Origin: Leucogyrophana mollusca | Taxonomy: Eukaryota > Basidiomycota > Agaricomycetes > Boletales | NCBI GenBank assembly: GCA_021014945.1 | Contig: MU266570.1 | Location: 1 to 41,428 of the forward strand | Length of the DNA: 41,428 bases | Direction: 5' to 3' | Shown here: positions 31,765 to 41,258 of the stretch, piece after piece | Position numbering within the stretch: the first letter of the stretch is position 1 | Layout: each line of letters starts with the position of its first letter | Position numbers and translations under genes: made by a program | Notes under the pieces: generated by a model | The model's input: only the letters and a program-made list of their open reading frames with translations | Told to the model about the DNA's origin: nothing | Database searches by the model: none

Positions 31765-33144
31765 TTATAGCGACGACGCAAGCACCACCCACGCGAGCGA
31801 GAAGAGCGCGACGAGCGGCGATATCCGCTTCGACCAGTCCGCGCTAGGGTGAGGCGTCAGCACTTGCACTTGTGTACGAAGAACGAGAAGGGGGGACGCG
31901 TGGGGGGAATGGGGACGCGCCGAATGCGAAATGCAATGCGTATCCTAATGCCCGCGAAACGCACATCCCAACGCCCGCAAAACGCGCACGTCACGCCACA
32001 CACGAAAATGCGACTCACCCACTGCTCTCTGGCTTGCCTACGATCTTTGCGGTGAGGACGACGACGAGGCCGTCGATCGCGTTCGCGCCGTCGACTGCTA
32101 CGCTCTGTGCGGGGCGTTAGCGCAGGGCAAGGGTGCCAATGTCAGCGCAGGGCGACGGCGGACGCACCTGATAGTGATTGATGCCGACACTCGTATTCGA
32201 GAGCAGCCCCGATACGTACTGTGCGGTCGTCTCGTACGTGTACCCGCCAAACGCCGTGCGGCCCGAGTAGGTGAGGCCCGCGTAGGGCCCGGTGTACGGG
32301 GACGCGGTGTACGGGCTCGGGGTCGTCGAGTTCGTGCCATTCGAGGCGGTGGTGGAGGTGGAGGTGGACGGGGAGGCGAGGAGGGAGGTGGGTATGAGGG
32401 ACGACTGGGCGGTTGCGTTTCCGACGAGCCAGTCGCGGCCGAGGTTGTACCCGTTGACGACGATGTTGTGCTGGTCGGCGATGGGCATCTCGTAGGAGAC
32501 GGCCATGAATACGGCGCCGCTGGGGGGGGTTGGGTTAGTTGGCAGAATGGGAGGGGGAGGGGGAAGGGACTCACCTGTTTGCGTCCTTGCCGTTCTGGAT
32601 CCAGTAGCGGATGTGGTCGCCGCCCTCGATGGTCTCCTGGCACGTGCCGAGGGTCGCGTCGCCGTAGTCCCACCGGATAACCGCCGTCTGGTTCACTATG
32701 GGATGGGTCAACGCAGGTCACAGTGAGACGGGGGGAGGTGGGAGACGCACGATAGCCGTTCCCGTCGCCGAGGTTTGCGCCCTGGTTGTCGCCCGAGTGC
32801 TGGCCGAGGCACTCCGTCGAGAAGCCCATCGATCTGTGCGGGTGTGAGCGATGAGTCAGCGTGAGGACGGAGGGGGCGGGGCGGACTGGTAGTAGTTTAT
32901 GAGGCCGCCGTTGTCCGCGGTGCTCTGGAGGACGGCGGCGTCGGAGTACGCGGAGATGATGACGTTGATGGGCTCGCCGAGCCCGGCGGGGTACGTGTCC
33001 TGCACGGCCTGTAGGGGTCATCAGTGTGAGTGAGTGGGAGCGAAGTGGTAGCGTATTGTGGCGTACGGTGAGCATGGCGCCGCCGCCGTCGGTGGGGTCG
33101 TAGTACCCGTAGTTGGTGGATCGCTTGGGTGTGGCGGGTATCAT
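31765..33144 (-). CDS. Conserved basidiomycete protein with C-terminal hydrophobic tail, function unknown
   Basis: Seven exons, 33144-33067, 33008-32887, 32833-32751, 32695-32575, 32519-32168, 32104-32019 and 31843-31765, total 921 nt and give 306 residues with every phase closing. The sequence resembles an uncharacterised protein I recognise as common in Agaricomycetes: YDPTDGGGAMLT, YPAGLGEPINVIISAYSD, GFSTECLGQHSGD, ANLGDGNGYLNQTAVIRWDY, GTCQETIEGGDHIRYWIQNG, AVSYEMPIADQHNI, GYNLGRDWLVGNAT, a Ser/Thr-rich spacer, then VDGANAIDGLVVVLTAKIVG. The last exon ends with PLVALFSLAWVVLASSL, a hydrophobic tail fitting a GPI signal or membrane anchor. The predicted N-terminus has no signal peptide, odd for such a protein. 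A missed upstream exon is possible, but a TATA box only 60 bp upstream favours this start. Confidence 0.75.
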
Positions 33145-33202
33145 GGTGGTGGTGGGTGTGATAAGGAGTGGCGAGTGGGAGTGGCAACAAAGAGCGGAAG
33201 GG

Positions 33203-33208
33203 ATATAA
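33203..33208 (-). promoter_or_regulatory. TATA box of the 31765-33144 gene
   Basis: TTTATATCC on the coding strand, about 60 bp upstream of the chosen ATG, in a pyrimidine-rich leader. Confidence 0.5.
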
Positions 33209-33249
33209 ACCCGCGAGGAGACGCGGCGAAGCGAAGCGTGGTCAGACAT

Positions 33250-34030
33250 TTCAAAAATAAAACAATGTCGCCAAAGATAGCAGCTGGTTACGTAAGGACG
33301 TCGTGATAGACTGTTGTTGCTTCACTTCAAGAGACGCCCATGATTGGCTAGCACTGTCAATCTCCAAGGATCCCGTACACGCCGCACCCTCAGCCCCTCC
33401 TTCATGGGTCCTCGAGGCAACTTATGTAGGTGGCACTGGAATACCGGCTGTCCCCGAAATGGATCCTTGGCCACGGAGACACGAGCTCACAGGAAATGGA
33501 CGATCTCTGCTCTGTTTGTGTTATCAGCTCGCACATCGCCATTAATATAACCTCGGATCTTCCATTATATCCCAATCTCCCCTCCAGCCCCGATAATCTT
33601 GGCCCACGCACCCTCTCTGCTCTCCAGCCACGCCACGCGTCTTTCGTTCACGTTCGCCTCCAGGATCTAATCTAAACACAGCATAGCACATCAACCCACC
33701 GCCATCGAATTCTCCGCTGTCCACCTTGACCCACAACCGAGTCCCAAATTCACCCACCCTTTATTCTTAGCAGCCAGGTAGACCTCAACGACAAACGTTG
33801 CACGTCGGGTGTGGGTTGAACGTTGAACGTGCGCGCTCTCACTCTCCCTCTCGTCCTTTCTCCCCTCGCTCTTTTCAAGAACACTCGGCCTGTCCTCCAC
33901 CCGCCCTAGGGCCACTAAGCCGCCCTCTACGGGCCCGTCGAAAGTCCAACCACACTAAACCATCCTCTTCCCCCCAACTGCTGCGCTTCACACCGCACGC
34001 TCCCACGTCCCGTGAGCTATCATATGTCAG
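33250..34030. other. Intergenic region without recognised features
   Basis: Only short, unrelated ORFs and CT-rich tracts. No repeat family seen elsewhere in the window was recognised here. Confidence 0.4.
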
Positions 34031-34033
34031 GTG

Positions 34034-34079
34034 AAGTACCACAGTTGGCTAGGTGCAGTACCCCAGTTGGCTAGGCACG
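34034..34079 (+). repeat. Two-copy 22-bp direct repeat
   Basis: AGTACC(A/C)CAGTTGGCTAGG occurs twice back to back, beginning at 34034 and about 34057. Confidence 0.7.
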
Positions 34080-34310
34080 ACGCCCCAGAGCCAGTTTACA
34101 AACAACCACTCTGCCCAATATCCTCGACGATGCAGATCCTCGGACCACACACTAGCATCTCAACTCTCCATAGTCGACGCTCAACCGCCTGCGAAGGCCC
34201 ACCTCCCCAGCTCTCATCGTAGCGACTTGCTACAGTCAGCCATCAGCCAACCCCCTCCTGCTCGCCGGCGCAAGCAACCCCAGATCCGACTTCGGCTTCC
34301 AGGCTCCGCT

Positions 34311-34562
34311 GGTCATGCTCACGGCGACTGCCTCCGCTGGTCGTGCTCATGGCGACTGCCTCCGCTGGTCGTGCTCATGGCGACTGCCTCCGCTGGCCGT
34401 GCTCACGGCGACTGCCTCCGCTGGTCGTGCTCATGGCGACTGCCTCCGCTGGCCGTGCTCGTGGCGGCTGCCTCCGCTGGCCGTGCTCGTGGCGACTGCC
34501 TCCGCTGGTCGTGCTCATGGCGATTGCCTCCGCTGGTCGTGCTCATGGCGACTGCCTCAGCT
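34311..34562 (+). repeat. 28-bp minisatellite, nine units
   Basis: Nine back-to-back units of 28 bp built around GGTCGTGCTCATGGCGACTG and ending CCTCCGCT. They vary at a few sites (GGT/GGC, CAT/CGT/CAC, GAC/GGC/GAT). Since 28 is not a multiple of three, open frames across it switch frame at each unit, giving Ala/Arg-rich peptides in several frames that are not genes. Confidence 0.9.
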
Positions 34563-35085
34563 CGACATCTTCCGTTATCCGCCTTAGCCTCGACTCGGTC
34601 TCGTTGCCACGTCAATCACCTGTTCGCTTGGAATGCTGTCTGGGCACTCGAGGTCAACAGGCGGCTGACGTAGCAGAGACCGACGGGGGACTGGCGCTAA
34701 CGGGGCATGTCAGCCGCCCTTGTTCTCTTGTTTGCGCACACACCGGACGCACTCCTTCTCATCCAACATGTCAGCCGCGTTCAATCTCTTTCCTGCACGT
34801 AAGCAGCGCTTGTTCTCAGGATCGTTGATGCTACGCGACGCGAGCAGCCCGCTTTTCGCCGCTTTCATCTCTCTCTCTCTTTCACTCACTCACGTCTCCC
34901 GGTTTCGCTCGCGTCATCCGCTTTCGATCTCTCACCCGCCTCGATCCCATCTCCTTCGCCCGCATCAGCCACATCTTCCGAGGTTCGTCCGGCGGCCTCC
35001 CCCACGGCAGTTCCTCCACGTCAGCCCACCCCCACTGACCTCGTATTCACGTTTCTAAGTCTAAGTCTAAAAGAATCGAGAACTT
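34563..35085. other. Intergenic region, CT-rich
   Basis: Pyrimidine-rich tract (CTCTCTCTCT near 34869) and scattered CAGCCGC words related to the neighbouring arrays. No gene is supported. Confidence 0.4.
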
Positions 35086-35615
35086 AGAGTGAGGTGCCAG
35101 GGCGGCGCGTAGGGCCGGGGAGAGGGGCCACAGCTGAAGTGTAGGGCTTGGGAGAGGTGCTACAGCTGACGCGCGGGGTTGGGGAGAAAGGGGATGCTGA
35201 AGTATAGGAGCGAGGTCCCGCTGGGCCTAGAGAGGTGACAAGGCGGCGCGCAAAGTCCGAGGAGAGATGACGCTGAAGCGTAGGGGGAGGTGAGAGAGGT
35301 GCCAAGGTTGACGCGTAGGAGAGAGGTGACGCTGGCGCGTAGGGCCCGGGGAGGTGCTACAGCTGACATGTAGGGCCTGGGAGAGGTGCCACAGCTGAAG
35401 CTCAGGGCCCGGGGAGAGGTGCCACAGCCGAACTGTATGGTTCGGGGAGAGATGACGCTGAAGCGTAGGAGGAGGTGAGCGAGGTGCCAAGGCTGACCCG
35501 TAGGAGAGAGGTGGCGCTAGCCCGTAGGAGAGTGTGCCAATGCTGAGGCGTGGGGCCTGGGGAGAGGTGACACTGACGCGTCGGGGAGAGAGGAGTGTGG
35601 TGGATGCTGAGACGT
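35086..35615 (+). repeat. Degenerate minisatellite array, GAGAGGTGCCACAGCTGA type
   Basis: About 14 imperfect units of roughly 30-40 bp combine GAGAGGTG, C(A/T)ACAGCTGA or ACGCTGA, and GCGTAGGGC. The reverse complement resembles the arrays at 13080-13320 and 20590-20755, so it is one family in both orientations. It continues weakly at 35880-36010. Confidence 0.7.
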
Positions 35616-35747
35616 GTATGCTGCGAGGCTGGCATGGACTCGGAGGGCGACTTGGAGGAAGGTGCGGCTGACAGTTACATCCGCGTCTTGCAACCATGCG
35701 ACTCAATGCGCCACCTCTCCGTTTTGTATGAGCCAGCCTCCCCGGGT

Positions 35748-35818
35748 TAGCTCACCGGCCTCCCCACATCAGCTCACCGGCCTCCCCCACGTCAGCTCAC
35801 CGGCCTCCCCCACGTCAG
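35748..35818 (+). repeat. Three-copy 23-24-bp tandem repeat
   Basis: CTCACCGGCCTCCCCCACGT followed by CAG, repeated three times with small changes. Confidence 0.8.
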
Positions 35819-36009
35819 TGCACCATGTTTCCTCTGTCCTCACAACCACGTTTCTAGAACTCAAAGCACCCGGATGCGGTCATCAAAGAGGAAGGTGCCA
35901 AGACTGGCGCGTAGCGTAGGACCCGGGGAGAGGTGGCGCTGACGTGTGGGAGAGAGGTACTAATGCTGACGCATAGGGGAATAGTGACGCTGACGTGTCG
36001 GGGGGTGGT

Positions 36010-36539
36010 GGCCGTGTGAGGTTGGTTGGTAGGGAGTCCGCGTGCGTGATGAGGCTGACTCCGAGGAGAGTATGCTACGAGGCCGACGTCGAGAAGGTGA
36101 GCGGCTGGCGGCAAGAAAGAGAGGTGCGGCTGACATACGGAAGAAATAACGACCACGACCCGAGACAACGGGGTACGGCTGCCAGTCAGCCGCCCATCTT
36201 GTCCGTGCGTTTACACTCCTCTCTCACCCTCGGCGCCAGTCGTGCTCCTTGATCACCCTCCGTGCCAGCCGCCTTAATCCTGTCTCGTCCTCCGCGCTGG
36301 CTGTGTTAGTTCTCTTTCGTGCACGCGAGGCACCTTCTTTCTGCTTTTATCGCGTACCCATGTACCACCAGCCCCCCTTCCTTCACTCAGCGCATGCCAA
36401 AGGAATAGGTTCTCGCGGTCTTATCTCAACATGGTCAACAGCGGGAACAGCCCCGGCCCCCCGCTCGGCAGCCACGCTCTTTCGGATTTGGTGTCTGTAG
36501 CGGGCGGGCTCGGGGCTGTAGGGCGGGTTAGCGTGGTAC
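36010..36539. other. Intergenic region
   Basis: Contains words shared with the minisatellite blocks (GAGGCCGACGT, GTGCGGCTGACAT) and a possible relative of 39050-39130. No gene is supported. Confidence 0.35.
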
Positions 36540-36740
36540 GTGAGCGGAACCTCACTCTTGTGCACCCTGCCTCCCGATGTGATGCACATGCACCTCTCAA
36601 TATGAAATGCATCGCATTGTCTGTCTCAACGCCCATCGGCAAGGACCTTGTCGCCCATCGACCGAGTTTGACCTGTCATCCGCCAGTTAAAGTCTAGGTG
36701 CAGAGGGGGGAAACGACGCCGTCCGTCATCTGCCCGTACG
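36540..36740 (+). repeat. 3' flank module beside copy E
   Basis: Short version of the family flank: CTCAATATGAAATGCATCG, GCCCATCGGCAAGGACCTTG and GTCTAGGTGCAGAGG. The text before it differs from the other modules. Confidence 0.6.
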
Positions 36741-36910
36741 CTCTATTGGAACAAGCCTTAAAGAACAAGCCGACATGCCAGACACGAAAACTGGTAGACT
36801 ACAGATGTGCATAATGAGCATCGGGAACCAATGTAGACATTACGCTGCAGCGAAGATGTTTGAATGTTGTACTACCTTGCAGGTCCAAGTCAGGACCAGC
36901 CGTACATATT

Positions 36911-38590
36911 TCAAGCCTCTGAGTCAACTTCGTGTCTAGAGCCAGAACTACGGATGGGCTCCCGAGGATCAAACTGAATCGTGCTCAGCTGTGTTTGTAA
37001 AGTGCCCTCCTGTGTCTTGAGTTCCTGCGCGCGGAGGCTGATTACCATGTGAGGACCCGCGATGATCGCAAATGCACCGAACAGAGAGTTTAGTCCGTCC
37101 AAAGCCGAAAGCCCGGCACCAAGGCCAATGATCGTAGGTAAGCCAGTTGCTTTCCATACCGCATACCTAGCGAATCCACAATGAGTGGACGCTACTCAGA
37201 GTTATGAAACCCGCCCGCGTACTTACCAGACAAAGTACGCAATCTGGTCTTCTGCCAAGGCCTTCACTAGGGGGTTAACGGACCATCCCTTTGCTTGCAG
37301 TGCATGCTTTACGGATGCAAACAGCGCAACAATAAGCAAGAGAATGTCGAACGCCAGCTGGGTGGCTCTGTACACCGTTTGCAACAGGTTAACAGCATAA
37401 ATGTTTGCACCGTACGACCTTAGATGCCTGCCATCGGGGCCCGTAAATATCACTGAGCCCCGGGGCTAGGATGAGATAACAAATGAATTGTGAGGGAAGA
37501 CATGTGCACACACCAAGCCATCCCGCGGTATCAATGACAGATGACATTCCTATGCACACTGCAACCGCGATCATCTCGAAGACAATGCCGACCAACAGGA
37601 GCACGAGAACCTTTCTCGAACGGCTGCATAGCGCATACGCCCTTATTAAGAGAATCGCTAACGGTGGGTGAATAAGTAATAACGAATTAAAATAATGCTG
37701 GATACCATAGCTCACACACCTTGCATTGCCGTGGTAAACACGATGCTTGACAACTGACTGACGATGGATATAGATGTGTCTGCGGAATGCGCGGAATCGA
37801 ATAAGAATACACGCGAACTAGCAGTGTAAGATGGATCCATGCGTACATCTGAGTGGGAGGTTGGTTATTACCGTCAGATCAGAGAAGATAAAACAAATCA
37901 AAAATCACAACTGCCATACCCAGTCGATTAGACTATTGCCCACCGGCCGAGAAGCAGAACATTGGGCTCACCGTGACAGTCCAGTTAAGGGGCATAGTTG
38001 CTACATCACAGTTCAACGAAGTTGTCACTCGCAGCCGGAAATTTTCTACCTGCAAGCTGTGCGCTGTAGATCCCAGGCGGAGTCAGTCATAGTAGTTGAG
38101 ATTGGACCCGCCGACTCACAGCTGGGATACAGGCCCACAATAACGAGCCTGCAATAAGTTGTAGAACCACACCATCAGGCGGAGAGCCAGAAGATACACA
38201 CCACGAAGTAAAGTACTGTTACGATCGTCCGGGGGCGATTCTGACGCCTCCACGTCAGCGTCGAAGACCCCACATCTATTCACGGTACCTACCCAGATGA
38301 GGTCCACCTCGAGAGCACTTTGGCTTGAGCACCTTCTCTGAGAACATTGGAATAAAACTGACCTCTTGCGAGAAGTTAAGGACTGTATAATTACTGTTCG
38401 TCAAAGCTGCAGACTTGACAAGGGAGAGAAACCTTACTGACCCTGGTCATACATCATAGCAGCTCCTGACGCCACTACAAAGAAAGTTGGTTCGAATTAC
38501 ATTAGCGCAAACCCAACAACGAAATGAGTTTTTACTTGTTACATAGGAAATTATCTGGGCATTCGAGATGTCAGCGATTAAAGACGCCAT
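36911..38590 (-). CDS. DUF6533-like multi-span membrane protein, copy E
   Basis: Most divergent full-length member. The start at 38590 gives MASLIADISNAQIISYVT. Landmarks: AAMMYDQ, a VDLIW segment near 38.31 kb, MYAWIHLTLLVRVYS, LLIRAYALCSRSRKVLVLL, VYRATQLAFDILLLIVAL, VKALAEDQIAYFVW, YAVWKATGLPTIIGLG and AFAIIAGPHMVISLR; stop at 36911-36913. Relative to copy B, the stretch between VRVYS and the TTAMQ motif is one base shorter (near 37.78 kb), meaning either a small unmodelled intron or a frameshift. The acceptor before the RRQN-equivalent also reads TGG. It stands about 11 kb from copy D, beyond an unrelated gene, so it is probably the older, dispersed member. Confidence 0.6.
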
Positions 38591-38649
38591 GGTACGATGA
38601 GAGGCGGTAGGTTGAGGGCTTCTTGGTGTTTACTCCAGAAGTATTTGAC

Positions 38650-38685
38650 CCTTTATATCGCAATCACTGCGGCAGTGGGTCGGCC
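38650..38685 (-). promoter_or_regulatory. TATA-like box and CACTGCGGCAGTG palindrome, copy E
   Basis: Perfect palindrome at 38665-38677, followed on the coding strand by TTGCGATATAAAGG. Its conservation in this diverged copy is what makes the motif notable. Confidence 0.65.
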
Positions 38686-38689
38686 GGCA

Positions 38690-39339
38690 AACAGCGTCAA
38701 CACAGCGTAGCGAGTGATAAAAACAGGAGAGGCGGTAAATGAGGGTAGGATTGTCGTTGATTTCGTGCGAGCGACAAAGTTTCTTCCATCCGACGTTCAA
38801 CACCCTCAGTCTAAGTCGGGATTCCAACACCGTGACGAAGAGTGAATCAACGAGGAGTATCAGCGAGGACGCACGAATCCGCTGTACTAAATTAGTTTGG
38901 ATGTGATGAGCGCAGGCCATCACAACGACTGCGGAGCGCCATGATCAAGTGACAGTGTTCAAACTTTGATACTCCCTCAGATCATAGCCCCCCAACAAGC
39001 AACGTGGCAATCTCTGTGTCGAGGAGGCGTGTGTGGTTGCCAGCAATAGGGAATCTGTGTGTCTGATGAGGCCGACCGTGACGTTGAGAAGCGTACAGAC
39101 AAGTGGCAGCAAGTGGCTGACGATGAAGAGTTAGAACGAGTCTACTAGAAACGACTGACATCAAAAAACGGGGCTATCACGCCCGCTCGCGCTGGGAACC
39201 TCAGGCTCTGCACCCAGCTGCACCAGGATGTATGAGGAGTTTTTACCGGGTCACATGTATGGACCTATCTGTAAATAATACAAAACCAATACCAAAAGCA
39301 TCTGAGCAGGGTGCTGCTATCGGGAAGAGAAGAGTACGG
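38690..39339. repeat. 5' flank of copy E and unassigned sequence
   Basis: Up to about 39020 it matches the flanks of the other copies (GATGAGCGCAGGCCATCA, ATGGCAATCTC-like). Beyond that it resembles 36030-36130 weakly. No gene is supported. Confidence 0.5.
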
Positions 39340-39650
39340 CCTGCCCTCCAGCTTCTTCCCCATATGATCCTTGCCCGTGTTCGCAACTCCCGGCAAATGC
39401 GTCTGCAGTCAGTGGTAAATACCTCGCTTTCCTCGCACCCCTCGGAAGTTTGATATCCCGCCGACTAGTGATCGAACCCTGCCTCTCCGATATGATGCGC
39501 ATGCACCTCTGGATGTGATATACGTCGCATTTTCTGCCTTGGTGCCTATGACCAGGACCTTCAATTGTCAGCAGTTGCCCAAGTTCGACCTGTCAGTCGC
39601 GAGCCAACATCTAAGTGCAGAAGGTGGGGGGCGATGCCGTCTATTCATCA
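39340..39650 (+). repeat. Orphan 3' flank module
   Basis: Carries CAGCTTCTTCCCCATATGAT, GCATTTTCTGCCTTGGTGCC and CATCTAAGTGCAGAAGG like the gene-linked modules, but no DUF6533-like gene follows. It is either a deletion remnant or an independently moving repeat. Confidence 0.6.
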
Positions 39651-39666
39651 GCAAACTAAGGGTCAT

Positions 39667-39812
39667 CTGGACAGTTCTGTCCAGGTCTGGACAGCCCCAC
39701 AGACCCTACAGAAAGGGTTCTATCTGGTAAGATCTGTACAGAGCTCCCCTTTGTCTGTCCAGTTCTGTACAGACCATAGGGCACTGTCTAACTCTGTACA
39801 GATGGGCCTACA
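39667..39812. repeat. Cluster of TCTGTACAGA palindromes and a CTGTCCAG hairpin
   Basis: The perfect palindrome TCTGTACAGA occurs at 39733-39742, 39774-39783 and 39803-39812. CTGTCCAG-GT-CTGGACAG at 39677-39694 forms a hairpin, and further single CTGGACAG and CTGTCCAG words lie at 39667 and 39764. Such clusters resemble subterminal repeats of DNA transposons or binding-site arrays; neither is shown. Confidence 0.7.
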
Positions 39813-40198
39813 GGCCAGCAACAGACTCCCTACTGTAGTATTGGGGTAACTGGACACTCCTGTGCAGCATCTCGACAGAGACATGACAGATGTCCACAGA
39901 ATTGATTCCAGGCTTCCAGATTATTCACTCAATTAACCGCCACCGAGATCAAAGAAGCGAACCAACTAAATTGTCCGATTTGGCACAGCACGTGAACTAA
40001 GATAACACAATCTAAATTCGGCAAACGATATCTAGGCGCGCGAGCGGTGGAACGAGAGCGCGGGCGGGTATCACAGAGACCAGACGCAAATCAAGAACGT
40101 CGAAGGACGAGCAAGCTAGTCGAGGCGGACCTTGAACCCGATATGTTGCCGCCTCACTGTGTACTGTCTGTGTTCCCTGCTATCAGCGCCATCGTAGG
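39813..40198. other. 3' flank of the DUF6532 gene
   Basis: No gene or familiar repeat. The first part still has scattered ACAGA and CTGGACA words from the adjoining cluster. Confidence 0.4.
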
Positions 40199-41258
40199 TT
40201 AGTAATGTTGATAAAGAACAAGAGTAAAACCATACGTGGCTGCAGTCGCCCATGCCTGCCTCAAGCGCCGGCACTTCGCGGAATGATAAGGGTCCTCGTC
40301 GAGGTCGTCCATGAGTGAGATAATGGTATCATAAACGTTCGAGTACACATCCTTGGAGAGCTTTTTCTCTGAGTAGGCACCGTCCTCGTACTCATCAATG
40401 GCGTTCTTGAGCTATGTAGTGGAACGTTAGCAAGGACGCCATACAAGGTGAGTCACTTACGATGGTACCAGAGAGCGCAACCGCCCCTCTTGGTGCTTCC
40501 TTTCGGAACATCTTTGGGAAGAGCATCGCGAGTGCTGACTTTCCCTCGTAGAAAGCGTTGATGGTAACTTCGCGTAAAATGTCGCTCGCGAAGTTGTCGG
40601 AACGACCCTATATCCAAGACAGGTCAGCGAGTAAACACGTATGAACTAAAAAAAGTACTTGTTCGTCCACGCCGCCGTGAAGGTATGATCCCTCGTCAAG
40701 TAGATCCTGGACAGCTTCCCGCACCCCCGTCGCGCATGCTTCACGATCGGTTACACCAGCAGGAAATAGGCGACACTTGGCCTTAACCGTGGCGCGAGCA
40801 ACCTTCTTGATCTCTGATCGGAAGGTGCCAATATCCTCGTATAGCTGTGAAATACAGAAATGGGTAGGTTAGCGGCGCCAACAACACCCTGGATAACCCA
40901 CGAGGATAGCCATTGATGCCTTGTGCTCCTCCCAAAAATATCCGTCCAGTACTGTGCCTTCACCCTCCACTTCAGAAACGGCTTCGGTGAGGTATTCAAT
41001 TGCGGGGCCTTTGATGAACAAATCTCGAGCAGGAAACGGGTTATCGATAGCCTCGCAACGTGAGATGGCCTTGGCCCGATCCAGGACGTCCCTCCAAGTT
41101 GGCGGATAGAAAGATTGCTGAGTTGGCTTGGCGACGATCTGGGAACGAGGGGTTTTGCTGTAACGCGCTGTCACGCACCAAAAGTGTTTGGTAGCGAGAA
41201 CATTGAATATTGACGAATATACGATGCCAAATGCAGCACAGGACGATCCTTCACTCAA
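40199..41258 (-). CDS. DUF6532 domain protein, start uncertain
   Basis: Four exons, 41258-40902, 40844-40659, 40607-40461 and 40411-40199, are separated by introns of 49-57 nt, all phase 0, giving up to 300 residues. Landmarks: FYPPTWRDVLDRAK, YFWEEHKASMAIL, YEDIGTFRSEIKKVARATVK, DNFASDILREVTINAFY, ALAMLFPKMF, AVALSGTILKNAIDEYEDG, YDTIISLM, DPYHSAKCRRLRQAW. This matches the DUF6532 layout (a 'G..R.E.K..A' helix, then an FY..K..LA..FP element, then A..NAI.EY) of Agaricomycete proteins whose function is unknown. DUF6532 proteins usually carry a long disordered N-terminus; the first 45 residues here do not look like the family, so the true start may lie in exons beyond the window. No sign of damage in the domain. 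Confidence 0.7.

Noticed and set aside
32098..33249. Single 383-codon minus-strand ORF as the gene at this place
   Set aside because: It reads through introns in the wrong frame and yields Pro/Arg-rich text. The seven-exon model gives a conserved protein and closes phase exactly.
34311..34562. CRISPR-like array of 28-bp repeats
   Set aside because: The units are directly adjacent with no spacers, and the genome is eukaryotic. It is a minisatellite.
34053..34828. Overlapping 206-, 161- and 90-codon ORFs over the 28-bp minisatellite
   Set aside because: Three frames are open at once because of the repeat composition. None has a homologue I recognise.
35227..35706. 159-codon minus-strand ORF as a repeat protein
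   Set aside because: It follows the degenerate minisatellite. Unit lengths are not multiples of three and the other frames are also open, so no coding constraint is visible.
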